Assembly: GCA_947446025.1 (NCBI GenBank)
Contig: CANFEY010000036.1
Coordinates: 1-47,724 of the forward strand
Length of the DNA stretch: 47,724 nucleotides
From: Bryobacterales bacterium
GTDB lineage: Bacteria; Acidobacteriota; Terriglobia; Bryobacterales; Bryobacteraceae
Reading direction: 5' to 3'
In this document: positions 24,614-33,944 of the stretch, in pieces
Layout: each line of letters opens with the position of its first letter
Position numbering within the stretch: the stretch's first letter is position 1
The notes under the pieces: model-generated
Told to the model about the DNA's origin: nothing
The model's database searches: none
Seen by the model: the letters and a program-made list of their open reading frames with translations, nothing else
Program-made: the position numbers and the translations under genes

Positions 24614-26233
24614 GTGGAATATCTGCCCTTCGCGCTGGCAATCGCGTTGGCTGCACTGTACGCGCAGCAACCCGCGGCCGACATCATTCTCACCAACGGA
24701 AAAATCATCACCGTCGATGATCGCTTCTCCATTGCCCAAGCAGTCGCAGTGCGCGGGGAGCGGATTGTTGCGGTGGGCACGAACCAGGAGATCGCGCGGT
24801 TTGCGGGCCCCGGCACCAGAAGGATTGACCTTCGTGGGAAAGCGGTGATCCCCGGCCTCATCGACAATCACGCGCACATCATGGAGGAGGGCGCCATCTG
24901 GAAACAGGAACTGCGCCTGGACGGAGTGGAGACGCGCAAACAGGCCCTCCAATGGGTCCGCGCCAAGGCCGCCAGCGTTCCGGCGGGAGCCTGGGTGTAC
25001 ACCCTGGGCGGTTGGTCGATCGACCAGTTCACAGACGATAAGCGCCACTTCTCGCGCGAGGAACTGGATCAAGCCGCGCCCAACAACCCCGTGCTGCTCC
25101 AGTTCACCCGCTCGCATACATTCTTAAATAGCAAAGCGATCCAAGCCATCGGGATCGACGCCATGAAGGATGCCTGGATTGTGCGCGACCCCAGTGGTCG
25201 GCCGACGGGCGTGATCGAGGCGGGCGGCATCGCGCAGGTGGGCCGCGCGATCCCTGAGCCACCTAAGGACATTTTCGAATCCGGCAGCATGCAGATGATC
25301 CACGACCTGAATCGCGCGGGCTTGACGGCGTCTGGAGGTCCATGCCCCGCCGAATTCATCCCCTCCTTCCGCGAGTGGGGCCGCGCCGGCAAGTTGAATC
25401 TGCGCTTCTTCTGCTTTTTGACCGCAGGTGGCGCGTCCACTCCGCAACAAGTGGACGCGCTGCTCCCGAAGATCGCGCAACTGAAGCCGTTCCAGGGAGA
25501 CTTGTGGGTGGATGAGACCGCCTATGGCGAAAGCGTCTATCAACCTCTGCACGACAATATGCTGGCTCCCGTGACGAATCCCACACCGGAGCAACTTCTC
25601 CAGTGGCGGCGCGTAGCTACCGAAGTGGCCAAAGCGGGCCTGGCGCTGCACGTTCACGCCACCATTGAGAACACGATCACCACGTTTCTCGACCAAATCG
25701 AATGGATCGACAAGCAGTATCCGATCCGCAACTTGCGCTGGACGCTGGCGCACGTGGATCAGATCAACGCCTCGCATTTGGAGCGCATGAAGAAGCTGGG
25801 CATGTACGCCGCTGTCCACGCTCGGCCGACGATCATGGGCCAAATCTTCAACCGCTCGCACGGGGATCGTTCGTTCGATATGCCCTCTCTGAAACTGGTG
25901 CAGGATAGCGGTATCGTGTGGGGCCTGGGGACGGATACCTTTGAAGTGAATCAGTATCGCCCCTTCACCACCCTGTGGTGGGCAGTGACAGGCAAGATGG
26001 TCGGAGGCGCCACCGTTCTGCGCCAGACGATCAGCCGCGAGGACGCGCTGATCGCGCATACGCGCAAAAACGCTTTTCTCATCTTCCAGGAGAATAACCT
26101 GGGTTCGATTCAAGCGGGCAAGCTCGCGGACCTGGTGGTTCTGGATCGGGACTATTTGACCATCCCCGCGGACCGGATCAAGGATATTCAGCCGGTGCTG
26201 ACAATGGCCGGCGGCAAAATTGTTTACGAGTAG
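24614..26233 (+). CDS. exported amidohydrolase (YtcJ-like)
   Basis: A 539-residue protein with an N-terminal hydrophobic signal (LPFALAIALAALYAQ), then an amidohydrolase composite domain (ILTNGKIITVDDRFSIAQAV), the H-x-H metal site in PGLIDNHAHIM, LHVHATIENTITTFLD, LRWTLAHVDQI and GLGTDTFEVNQYRPF, and the C-terminal LGSIQAGKLADLVVLDRDY. This layout is that of YtcJ-type hydrolases with unknown natural substrates. The GTG start at 24614 is five bases after the preceding stop. Downstream is CHRD, so it belongs to the exported cluster. Confidence 0.87.
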   Translation: MEYLPFALAIALAALYAQQPAADIILTNGKIITVDDRFSIAQAVAVRGERIVAVGTNQEIARFAGPGTRRIDLRGKAVIPGLIDNHAHIMEEGAIWKQELRLDGVETRKQALQWVRAKAASVPAGAWVYTLGGWSIDQFTDDKRHFSREELDQAAPNNPVLLQFTRSHTFLNSKAIQAIGIDAMKDAWIVRDPSGRPTGVIEAGGIAQVGRAIPEPPKDIFESGSMQMIHDLNRAGLTASGGPCPAEFIPSFREWGRAGKLNLRFFCFLTAGGASTPQQVDALLPKIAQLKPFQGDLWVDETAYGESVYQPLHDNMLAPVTNPTPEQLLQWRRVATEVAKAGLALHVHATIENTITTFLDQIEWIDKQYPIRNLRWTLAHVDQINASHLERMKKLGMYAAVHARPTIMGQIFNRSHGDRSFDMPSLKLVQDSGIVWGLGTDTFEVNQYRPFTTLWWAVTGKMVGGATVLRQTISREDALIAHTRKNAFLIFQENNLGSIQAGKLADLVVLDRDYLTIPADRIKDIQPVLTMAGGKIVYE

Positions 26234-26266
26234 TGGCAGTAGAATGGATTGCACGAGGGATCACCA

Positions 26267-26689
26267 ATGGCATACGCACGCTACATCGCGGTTTCGATAA
26301 TCGGGGCCGGACTTCTGTACGCACAGAGCGCGGAAACCTATAAGACGCGCCTCTCTCCCATCGCGGCCACTGGACAGGCACGCGCGCAAGTCTCCGGCCT
26401 CGGCAACGCCACCGCCGTGCTCAACGGAGCCAAGCTCACCATCACCGGAACCTTCGACGGTCTCAAGACCCCCGCCACCGCAGTCAAGCTGCATGAAGGC
26501 GTGGCCCTCGGAGCCCGCGGCCCGGCCATCCGCGACCTCACCATCACCAAAGCCCCGAACGGCAACCTCAGCGGCGCGGTCGACCTCAACCCCCAAGAAG
26601 TAGAGCACCTTCGCCAAGGCCGCCTCTACTTACAGATCTACAGTGAAAAGCCCGCCGACGGAACCCTGTGGGGCTGGCTGATCAAATAG
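26267..26689 (+). CDS. CHRD domain protein, exported
   Basis: A 140-residue protein with a signal peptide ([15 protein letters not shown]) and a single CHRD-type beta domain, seen in [53 protein letters not shown] and [17 protein letters not shown]. Such domains occur in secreted bacterial proteins and in chordin; the biochemical role is unknown. The ATG at 26267 has GAGGGA about eight bases upstream. It is followed by the PQQ dehydrogenase after eight bases. Confidence 0.85.
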   Translation: MAYARYIAVSIIGAGLLYAQSAETYKTRLSPIAATGQARAQVSGLGNATAVLNGAKLTITGTFDGLKTPATAVKLHEGVALGARGPAIRDLTITKAPNGNLSGAVDLNPQEVEHLRQGRLYLQIYSEKPADGTLWGWLIK

Positions 26690-26697
26690 GAGACAAC

Positions 26698-28821
26698 ATG
26701 CCCGGACGGAACAAACACCTTGTAATCGCGCTCACTGCGGCAACCGTGTGCAGCGTCGTAGTCCTCACCGGCCAGCAACCCGCCGGTCCCTTCACTGCGG
26801 CCCAAGCCACCGCCGGAGCCACCGTCTATCAGGCCAGTTGCTCCGGCTGCCATGGACCCGACCTCGCCGGCCGCAATGACGCCGCCCCGCTCGCCGGCCA
26901 GCAATTCATCGGCGCATGGGGAGGACGCACCGCCAATGACCTGGTCGCCTTCATCCAAAGCGCCATGCCGCCCGGCGGCGGAGGCAGCCTCACCCCGCAG
27001 GCCTACCTCAACGTCGCCGCCTACATCCTGCAATCGAACGGCGCGCGCCCCGGCACTCAACCCTTCGCCCTCGGCTCCACCGTGGCCATCCGCTCCATCG
27101 CCACCGGACAAGCACAACTCAAGCAAGCGCCTGCCCCCGCCGCCGCGAAACAAGCCAAGGGACCCGCCGAAGTCCGAGGCCTCACTGTCACCGGCGAAGT
27201 CCGCAACTATACCCCCGTAACCGACGCCATGCTGCGCAATCCAGACCCGGCGGATTGGCTCATGATCCGCCACGACTACAAAGCCACCAACTACAGCGCG
27301 CTCAACCAAATCAACGCCGACAACGTAGGTGACCTCCGCCTCCAGTGGGTCTGGGCCATGAATGAGGGCAGCAACCAGCCCGCCCCGGTGGTCCACAACG
27401 GAACCATGTTCCTCAACAACGCAGGCAACTACCTGCAAGCCCTCGACGCCCGCACCGGCGACCTGATCTGGGAACATCGCCTTGGCACCGTCGGCGGCAG
27501 CTCGCAACGCGGCATGGCGCTGTTCGAAGACAAGGTCTACGTCACCACCGGCGAAGGCCGCATGTGGGCCGTGGACGCCCGCACTGGGAAAGACGTCTGG
27601 AACACCCTCATGACCGACAACGAAGGCCGCGCCCGTGGCACCAGCAGCGGACCCATCATCGCCAAAGGCAAACTTATCCAAGGGCAGGGAGGTTGCTCCC
27701 GCTATCAGGAAGACAAGTGCTTCATCAGCGCCTGGGACGCGCAAACCGGCAAGGAAGCCTGGCGCTTCTACACCATCGCCAAGACCGGCGAACTTGGCGG
27801 CGATACCTGGGGCGGCCTCCCTGACCTCTTCCGCGCAGGCGGCGAAACCTGGATCACCGGCAGCTACGATCCTGACCTGAATCTCACCTATTGGGGCATC
27901 GCGCAATCCAAACCCTGGATGCGCCCCAGCCGAGGCTCCGGCAACGGCTCGACTCTGTTCGCCAACTCCACCGTCGCACTCAACGCCGACACCGGCAAGC
28001 TTCAGTGGTACTTTTCTCACGCCCCCGGCGAATCGCTCGACCTCGATGAAGTCTTCGAGCGCGTGCTGGTCAACGACAACGGCCAGCAGTACGTCTTCAC
28101 GATCGGCAAACACGGCATCCTGTGGAAGCTGGACCGCAAGACCGGCCAATACATCGCGCACAAGGAAACCGTCTTCCAGAACGTTTTTACTTCGTTCGAT
28201 CCCAAGACCGGCGAGCCCCACTACCGCAACGACATCATTGAGCAGCGCGTCGGCGAATGGGTGCAGAGCTGCCCCACCTCCGAAGGCGGCAAAAATTGGC
28301 AGGCGATGACGTATCACTCGGGTACCAACCAGTTGGTGGCGCCTGTCGCGCAAAGCTGCCAGGAGATGAACGCTCAGGAAGTCCCCAAGGTGGCCGGTGG
28401 AGGCAGCGCAGGCGGCGCAGCCCGCAGCTTCTTTGAATCCCCCGGCAGCAACGGCAACGTCGGCAAGTTGGCGGCGTATGACGTGCGCACGCTCAAAGAG
28501 AACTGGAAAATCGAGCAACGCTCCCCGTTTTTAACCGCCGTCCTCTCCACTGCAGGCAACGTCGCCTTCGTCGGCGACATGAACCGCATGTTCAAAGCCG
28601 TGGACGTCCGCACCGGCAAGGTCCTGTGGGAGACGCGCCTCGGGACGTCGGTGCAAGGCTTCCCCATCACCTTCACCGCCGGCGGCAAACAGTACGTAGC
28701 CGTTACCACCGGCCTAGGCGGCGGCAGCACCCGCGGCGTGCCCACGGTGCTCGCCCCCGAAGTGAAGTACCCCAGCTACGGCAACGCGATGTACGTCTTC
28801 GCGCTGCCGGACCGCCGGTAG
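26698..28821 (+). CDS. PQQ-dependent dehydrogenase with N-terminal cytochrome c domain
   Basis: A 707-residue exported quinohaemoprotein. After a signal segment ([19 protein letters not shown]), residues 38-140 are a class I cytochrome c with C48-S-G-C51-H52. From about residue 170 an eight-bladed PQQ propeller follows, with [20 protein letters not shown], repeated '[16 protein letters not shown]', '[14 protein letters not shown]' and '[16 protein letters not shown]' blade motifs. The haem domain is N-terminal, whereas classic quinohaemoprotein alcohol dehydrogenases carry it at the C-terminus. The electron acceptor and substrate are unknown. The ATG at 26698 follows AGGAGA. Confidence 0.88.
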   Translation: MPGRNKHLVIALTAATVCSVVVLTGQQPAGPFTAAQATAGATVYQASCSGCHGPDLAGRNDAAPLAGQQFIGAWGGRTANDLVAFIQSAMPPGGGGSLTPQAYLNVAAYILQSNGARPGTQPFALGSTVAIRSIATGQAQLKQAPAPAAAKQAKGPAEVRGLTVTGEVRNYTPVTDAMLRNPDPADWLMIRHDYKATNYSALNQINADNVGDLRLQWVWAMNEGSNQPAPVVHNGTMFLNNAGNYLQALDARTGDLIWEHRLGTVGGSSQRGMALFEDKVYVTTGEGRMWAVDARTGKDVWNTLMTDNEGRARGTSSGPIIAKGKLIQGQGGCSRYQEDKCFISAWDAQTGKEAWRFYTIAKTGELGGDTWGGLPDLFRAGGETWITGSYDPDLNLTYWGIAQSKPWMRPSRGSGNGSTLFANSTVALNADTGKLQWYFSHAPGESLDLDEVFERVLVNDNGQQYVFTIGKHGILWKLDRKTGQYIAHKETVFQNVFTSFDPKTGEPHYRNDIIEQRVGEWVQSCPTSEGGKNWQAMTYHSGTNQLVAPVAQSCQEMNAQEVPKVAGGGSAGGAARSFFESPGSNGNVGKLAAYDVRTLKENWKIEQRSPFLTAVLSTAGNVAFVGDMNRMFKAVDVRTGKVLWETRLGTSVQGFPITFTAGGKQYVAVTTGLGGGSTRGVPTVLAPEVKYPSYGNAMYVFALPDRR

Positions 28822-28852
28822 TCTCTTCGCGGCACGGCGGAGTATTGTTACG

Positions 28853-30277
28853 ATGAATGATACTCTCGCCATGCCGCTCCGGTTCTACAACACACTCACC
28901 CAAAAGACGGAAGAATTCTCCACCCGTGACAACGTGGTGCGCATGTACACCTGCGGACCCACTGTCTACAACTACGCCCACATCGGTAACTTCCGCAGCT
29001 TCATCTTCCCCGATATCCTCCGCCGCTGGCTCCGCGCCCGCGGCTTCACGCTCAAACACGTGATGAACATTACCGACATTGACGACAAGATCATCCGTGA
29101 TTCGGTCAAGGCCGGCAAGAGCCTGGATGAGTTCACCTCCGTCTACACCGAAGCATTCCTTGCCGATACCGCTTCTCTCCGCGTCGAACGGCCCGAGCAC
29201 ATCGTCTCCGCCGTCAAGCACATCCCCGAGATGATCGAGGCCGTGCAGCAGCTCACCGAGCGCGGGCATACCTACGTCAGCGAAGGCTCCACCTACTACC
29301 GCATCTCCACCTTCCCTGAATACGGCAAGCTCTCCCACAACGATTTCAGCGGCATCCGCGCCGGAGCCCGCGTCGACAATGACGAATACGACAAGGACGA
29401 CGCGCGCGACTTCGTGCTGTGGAAAGCGGCCAAGGAAGGCGAGCCTAGCTGGGACACGCCCATCGGCGTTGGGCGGCCCGGGTGGCACATCGAATGCTCG
29501 GCCATGGCGATGAAGTATCTGGGTGACCAGCTCGATATCCACACTGGCGGGGTCGATCTCACCTTCCCGCATCATGAGAACGAAATCGCGCAGGCCGAAG
29601 GGATCACGGGCAAGCAGTTCGTGCGCTTCTGGCTGCACGCCGAGCATCTGAGCGTCGATTCGCAGAAGATGTCGAAGTCCTTGGGGAATGTCTACACGCT
29701 GCGCGACTTGGGCGAACGCGGGTTCCCGCCGGAGGCGCTGCGATATTTGCTGGGATCGGTGCCGTATCGCAAGAAACTGAACTTTACGTTTGATGGATTA
29801 AAGGCCGCGGTCACATCGATCGAACGATTGCGCAACTTCCAGTTGCGGCTTTGGAACACGAAGCTCACCGAAGGGACAAATCCTGCCGCCGAAGAACGCG
29901 CCCGGGTCGCCGATAGCGCTTTTGATGAAGCTATGGACGATGATCTCAACACTGCTGAGGCCCTCGGGGCCGTCTTTGAATACGTCCGCGAAACCAATTC
30001 CGCTCTGGACTCCGGCGATTTCCGAGTCGGCAATGGTCCATCGGCCTTGGCCTTCCTAGCAAAGTTCGATTCTATCTTTGACGTGCTTAGACCAACGGTG
30101 CTCTCGGTTAGTATGGCGCCTACAGAAATCGAAACCTTGATCGCCGAGCGCGCGTCTGCTAAGAAAGTTCGCAATTTTGCCCGCGCCGACGAGATCCGCA
30201 AGGAACTTGCAGATCACGGCGTCGTTTTGGAAGACACCAAAGACGGCAAAACCAACTGGAAGCCCGCTCAATCATGA
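28853..30277 (+). CDS. cysS: cysteinyl-tRNA synthetase
   Basis: A 474-residue class I synthetase. It has the zinc ligand C34 in YTCGPTVYN, the HIGN form of the HIGH motif at 43-46, WHIECSAMAMKYLG, DLTFPHHENEIAQ and K272-MSKS-276. The length is standard. The ATG at 28853 has a GGCGGAG site 11-17 bases upstream. The stop overlaps the next gene's ATG by four bases (ATGA), so cysS is directly coupled to a trans-sulfuration enzyme. Confidence 0.97.
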   Translation: MNDTLAMPLRFYNTLTQKTEEFSTRDNVVRMYTCGPTVYNYAHIGNFRSFIFPDILRRWLRARGFTLKHVMNITDIDDKIIRDSVKAGKSLDEFTSVYTEAFLADTASLRVERPEHIVSAVKHIPEMIEAVQQLTERGHTYVSEGSTYYRISTFPEYGKLSHNDFSGIRAGARVDNDEYDKDDARDFVLWKAAKEGEPSWDTPIGVGRPGWHIECSAMAMKYLGDQLDIHTGGVDLTFPHHENEIAQAEGITGKQFVRFWLHAEHLSVDSQKMSKSLGNVYTLRDLGERGFPPEALRYLLGSVPYRKKLNFTFDGLKAAVTSIERLRNFQLRLWNTKLTEGTNPAAEERARVADSAFDEAMDDDLNTAEALGAVFEYVRETNSALDSGDFRVGNGPSALAFLAKFDSIFDVLRPTVLSVSMAPTEIETLIAERASAKKVRNFARADEIRKELADHGVVLEDTKDGKTNWKPAQS

Positions 30278-31452
30278 AGATCGAATCGAAAACCGTCCAT
30301 TGGGGAGACCGGCAGAAGCCGGGCTCGTATATTCCTGTCACCACCCCCATCTACACCGCGGCTAGCTACGTGTACGATTCGATGGACCAACTGGACCGGG
30401 TCTTCGACCTACAGGAACAAGGTCCATCCTACGCGCGCTACGACAACCCCACCCGCAACGCCCTAGAAGAAGTCATGCGCGAACTAGAAAGTGGAGCAGG
30501 TGCGATCGCCTGCGCCTCCGGCATGTCAGCCATCCACATGTCCGTGCTCGCGGCCCTGCTGGACCGCCCCAAACGAGTCCTAGCCGCCAACATGATGTAC
30601 GGCGCAACCACCTCGATGCTCATGAAGATCTTCGACCCCATGGGCGTCGAAACCACGCAGGTCGACCCCTGCGACCTAGCCGCCTTCGAAGCCGCGCTCA
30701 TCGCCACCAAGCCGGGGGCAGTGATCACCGAGACCATCGCCAACCCGCTGTTGCGCGTGCCCGCGCTCGACAAAATCGCCGAGCTGTGCCGCAAAGCCGA
30801 AGTCCCGCTAATCGTCGACAACACCTTCGCAACGCCGCTGCTGGTGCGCCCGCTCGAACTCGGCGCGAGCATCGTATGCCACAGCGTCACGAAATATCTT
30901 GCCGGCCACGGCGACGTGCTCGGCGGCGTCATCATCTCCGACGCGACGCATTTCGACACCATCCGCACGTTGTCCCGCACCATCGGCCCCGTGCTCGGAC
31001 CCTTTGAAAGCTACCTCACCATGCGCGGGATCAAGACGCTGGCGCTGCGTTACGAACGCCAGTGTGCCAACGCGATCCAAGTCGCCCAGTGGCTTGGACA
31101 GCATCCACGCGTCGCGCGCGTCTACTTCCCCGGCGACCCGCAACACGCCGACTCCGCCGCCATCGCCCGCTTGTTCCCGAAGAACAAATTCAGCGGCCTG
31201 GTGGCCTTCGAAATCAAAGACGCCGATAAGCCCAAGATCTTTCGCTTCATGGAACGCCTCAAGATGATCGTGCGTGCTACCTCGCTCGGCGACGTGCACA
31301 CGATGATCCTCTACCCGGCCATGGCCTCGCACCGCGATCTCTCACCCAAGCATCGCGAACGCCTAGGCATCCACGAAAATCTCGTGCGCATGTCGATCGG
31401 CATCGAAGCCATCGAGGACATCCTCGCCGACCTCGATCAGGCCCTCAACTGA
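30274..31452 (+). CDS. trans-sulfuration PLP enzyme (cystathionine gamma-synthase/lyase family)
   Basis: A 392-residue Cys/Met-metabolism PLP enzyme. The Schiff-base lysine is K207 in HSVTKYLAGHGDVLGG; ACASGMSAIHMSVLAALL binds phosphate, and the PSYARYDNPTRNALEEVM region and VDNTFATPLLVRPLELGA are typical. Members include cystathionine gamma-synthase, cystathionine gamma-lyase and methionine gamma-lyase, which sequence inspection cannot separate safely. Its coupling to cysS suggests a cysteine supply role. Its 3' end overlaps the convergent gene by 16 bases. Confidence 0.88.
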   Translation: MKIESKTVHWGDRQKPGSYIPVTTPIYTAASYVYDSMDQLDRVFDLQEQGPSYARYDNPTRNALEEVMRELESGAGAIACASGMSAIHMSVLAALLDRPKRVLAANMMYGATTSMLMKIFDPMGVETTQVDPCDLAAFEAALIATKPGAVITETIANPLLRVPALDKIAELCRKAEVPLIVDNTFATPLLVRPLELGASIVCHSVTKYLAGHGDVLGGVIISDATHFDTIRTLSRTIGPVLGPFESYLTMRGIKTLALRYERQCANAIQVAQWLGQHPRVARVYFPGDPQHADSAAIARLFPKNKFSGLVAFEIKDADKPKIFRFMERLKMIVRATSLGDVHTMILYPAMASHRDLSPKHRERLGIHENLVRMSIGIEAIEDILADLDQALN

Positions 31453-31991
31453 GCTGCGCGCACGAATAACGTCTGCGTCGCCCAATACGTCATCCAAATC
31501 AGCGGAGCCGCCACCAACTGCCACGGCTCCTCGCGCCAGTACTGCTGCGTCAACGGCCAGCTGGTCACCATTTGGAAAACGAACACCGCCACTTGGGAAA
31601 GGCTGAACAGCAGCAAGTACCACAATCCGAACCGCCGGCCCAGCAAATACACCGTCCAGAACAACACCGGCAGAACTGCGCCGAAGACAAGCAGCAGCGT
31701 GTCCAGCGACGCCCACGAAAGTGACTCCCACTGCCGATAGCCCGCAAAGATGAGCTCGCCGATTCCCAGCAGTGCTGCCAGCCAACCAGGAACGCGCGTC
31801 GGCAACCCGCGCCACACACAACCGAAGTAGCAGGTCCACACCAGCGGGTCCACGATGGCGACCAATGCCACCGAGATTTGATCCATCACGCCGCTCGAAT
31901 TCCACGACGGAATCAGGTTTGCCACCCAGTAGTGCAGCCCGCGCAGTAAAACTCCGATGGCCGCCCATAGCGCAGCCTGTTTCAAAGTCAT
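31437..31991 (-). CDS. polytopic membrane protein of unknown function
   Basis: A 184-residue hydrophobic protein with about five or six predicted helices and many tryptophans and aromatics (LRGLHYWVANLIPSWN, LVWTCYFGCVWRG). I do not recognise a family. Its start overlaps the previous gene's stop by four bases (ATGA), so it is co-expressed with the next small membrane protein and yqeY. The 3' end overlaps the convergent trans-sulfuration gene. Confidence 0.65.
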   Translation of the reverse strand: MTLKQAALWAAIGVLLRGLHYWVANLIPSWNSSGVMDQISVALVAIVDPLVWTCYFGCVWRGLPTRVPGWLAALLGIGELIFAGYRQWESLSWASLDTLLLVFGAVLPVLFWTVYLLGRRFGLWYLLLFSLSQVAVFVFQMVTSWPLTQQYWREEPWQLVAAPLIWMTYWATQTLFVRAAQLRA

Positions 31992-32401
31992 GAAGTCCTC
32001 GCTGTTCGAAGTAAGAAGTATACCTGCCCGATTGCAAACGCCGCCGTGCTGGCCGCCCGCGACTCAAATCGCGGAGCGCCGAGCAACGCGCCCGTGACCA
32101 TCCCTGCCAGCGCGCCCACCGCTCCCGCGCCTTCCAGTGCCGCCAAGGGGACCATCCACCGCGCCAGCGCCGCCCCGCGACCGCGCCACAACAGCACCAG
32201 CAGGACCACCCACAGCAACGTCATCGCATAGAACGCCATGACCGTGAGCCAGCCGAATCCGCTGAGCATCCACACAGTGCCGATACTGCTCAGCACCGCC
32301 AACACCCGCGGCACCATCGCCACTCCGGCCAGCACGATTCCCACGCGGCGCGGCAACACAACGAACGCGACGCACCACGCAAGATTGGCCCACCACGGCA
32401 C
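31988..32401 (-). CDS. small membrane protein of unknown function
   Basis: A 137-residue protein with four likely membrane helices (LAWCVAFVVLPRRVGIVLAG, WLTVMAFYAMTLLWVVLLVL, ALEGAGAVGALAGMVTGALL and a last segment). The GTG start at 32401 overlaps the yqeY TAG by one base (TAGTG). No family recognised. The paired arrangement with the 184-residue protein suggests the two work together in the membrane. Confidence 0.6.
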   Translation of the reverse strand: MPWWANLAWCVAFVVLPRRVGIVLAGVAMVPRVLAVLSSIGTVWMLSGFGWLTVMAFYAMTLLWVVLLVLLWRGRGAALARWMVPLAALEGAGAVGALAGMVTGALLGAPRFESRAASTAAFAIGQVYFLLRTARTS

Positions 32402-32847
32402 TAGCTAAGTTTCGAGCGCACCCGCTCGCTCATGACTTTGCCGTCCACGCGCTTGCCCGCGAGCTTCGCCTGCGCGCCCTTCATCACCACACCCATCTGC
32501 TTGAGCGACGCGCCCGGAGTCTCCGCAATGGCCGCCGCAATCGCCGCGTCCATCTCTGCTTCTGTCGCCGAGGCAGGCATGTACGCCTCAATCTGCACGA
32601 TCTCGCGCTCTTCCTTTTCCGCCAACTCGACGCGATTCCCCTTACGGAACATCTCCGCCGATTCCTTGCGCTGCTTGATCAGCATGCTCAGAATCTGCAG
32701 CTCCGTCGCTTCATCCAGCGGCTTCATACTGTCAATCTCGTGCTTCTTCAGCGCCGTCTTCACCATGCGCACCGTCTCCAGCGTCGCTTCGTCGCGAGCC
32801 TTCATCGCCGCCACCATGTCTTTTTGGATCTGATCCAGGAGGGCCAT
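32401..32847 (-). CDS. GatB/YqeY domain protein
   Basis: A 148-residue single-domain protein with the YqeY signature: LLDQIQKDMVAAMKARD, TVRMVKTALKKHEID, IKQRKESAEMFRKGNR and LKQMGVVMKGAQAKLAGKRV. The domain resembles the tRNA-contacting C-terminus of the GatB amidotransferase subunit, but the free-standing form has no firm role. TAGACT (32860-32855) precedes the ATG by seven bases. It heads a minus-strand run of three overlapping genes. Confidence 0.9.
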   Translation of the reverse strand: MALLDQIQKDMVAAMKARDEATLETVRMVKTALKKHEIDSMKPLDEATELQILSMLIKQRKESAEMFRKGNRVELAEKEEREIVQIEAYMPASATEAEMDAAIAAAIAETPGASLKQMGVVMKGAQAKLAGKRVDGKVMSERVRSKLS

Positions 32848-32875
32848 AGGTCTTAGTCTACCAAGCCGCCGAAAA

Positions 32876-32944
32876 GGCGAAACCGCCTGCGCTACTGCGA
32901 AAGATCAGCGGCTTGCGATGGTAGGGCAGGCGGTTTCGCCTGCC
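32876..32944. repeat. inverted pair of a dispersed GCAGGCGG palindrome
   Basis: GGCGAAACCGCCTGCGCTAC (32876-32895) and GTAGGGCAGGCGGTTTCGCC (32921-32940, continuing TGCC to 32944) are inverted copies of one unit, about 25 bases apart. The core GCAGGCGGTTTCGCCTGC is itself self-complementary. AAGCCGCCGAAAA also occurs twice, at 32863 and 32948. A third copy stands at 34976. The context is the gap between yqeY and the SPFH genes. Confidence 0.75.
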
Positions 32945-33023
32945 AGCAAGCCGCCGAAAACCGCTAGCCGTCGCAGCCCAGGTGGCGCACGCACCACCCA
33001 AACAGACCGCGCCCATCTGCCCC

Positions 33024-33944
33024 CTACGCGACCGCCGGCGGCCCCTGCGGCGCAGGCTGCGACGCCAGCAGCTTCGTCAGCGCGTCGTTGTGCTGCCCCG
33101 CGGAGAGCAAGCTCAACTTTGCCCCGCTAGCCAAGATCCGCTGCGTCTCGATGATGTCAAACAGCGCCTTGTTGACTTCCGGCACAGTCGCGAATTCCGA
33201 CAGCACCCGCCGCAACGTGGCCGGACGAATCGCGGCCGCCCGCGCGAACTCCACCGCCGCCTCGCGTTCGGCGCTGCTGGTGATCACGCTCACCTGATTC
33301 GCCCCTGCCTGCCGGATCGCAGACGTCACCTGCCGCAATCGGTTCACCACCTTCTCTTCAATCTGCCGGATCATCCCTACGTCGCGGAAATGCACCTTGC
33401 GAATATACACCGAGCCCGTCCGGTAACCCCATTCATTCGACTTCGCCGATACCTCATCACGCACAGACTGGCTCATCTGGTGGCGCGTCTCCAGCATCTC
33501 CCCCAGCGGCATGTTGCTCAGGCAGCGCACCGTCGAACTGCTTACGTTCGCCTGCAGCGATCCCCGCGGGTCCGTGTTCTTGAATAGGTACGCCACCGGA
33601 TCACTGATCCACATCTCATACCAAATGCCGATCCCCATCGGCGCGCCTTCTTCGGAATTGACCGGCTGGCTGCGCAGATACTGCTGATCGAGCCTCAGGT
33701 CCAGCGTGTACGTCTTCCCCAGCAGATTAACGATCAGCGCCGCCGGACCGATCTTCGCCGGCAGGATGTGCAGACCCGGGTCATCAATCACGCCCAGCAC
33801 CTTGCCGAACAACACAAACACCTTGCACTCGCGTTCCTTCACCACCGTGTAGAGCCCGAATAGGTTGCCCAGACCCCGCAGGATGAGTTCTCCCAGAACC
33901 AGCGTGATCAGAGTCAGTCCGAAAATACGGAAGAAGTCGATCAT
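33024..33944 (-). CDS. SPFH/band 7 membrane protein B
   Basis: A 306-residue protein with an N-terminal membrane anchor (FFRIFGLTLITLVLGELIL) and a band 7 domain (KERECKVFVLFGKVLGVI, PGLHILPAKIG, LRLDQQYLRSQPVNSEEGAP). A helical C-terminus includes AEREAAVEFARAAAIRP and a proline-rich end (SQPAPQGPPAVA). SPFH proteins assemble into large membrane-associated rings and shape microdomains or regulate proteases. It follows SPFH A with a four-base overlap. Confidence 0.88.
   Translation of the reverse strand: MIDFFRIFGLTLITLVLGELILRGLGNLFGLYTVVKERECKVFVLFGKVLGVIDDPGLHILPAKIGPAALIVNLLGKTYTLDLRLDQQYLRSQPVNSEEGAPMGIGIWYEMWISDPVAYLFKNTDPRGSLQANVSSSTVRCLSNMPLGEMLETRHQMSQSVRDEVSAKSNEWGYRTGSVYIRKVHFRDVGMIRQIEEKVVNRLRQVTSAIRQAGANQVSVITSSAEREAAVEFARAAAIRPATLRRVLSEFATVPEVNKALFDIIETQRILASGAKLSLLSAGQHNDALTKLLASQPAPQGPPAVA

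Noticed and set aside
26638-28518. 626-residue minus-strand ORF antisense to the PQQ dehydrogenase
   Set aside because: Long because of high GC and lack of stops opposite repeated blade motifs. No recognisable domain or ribosome-binding site.
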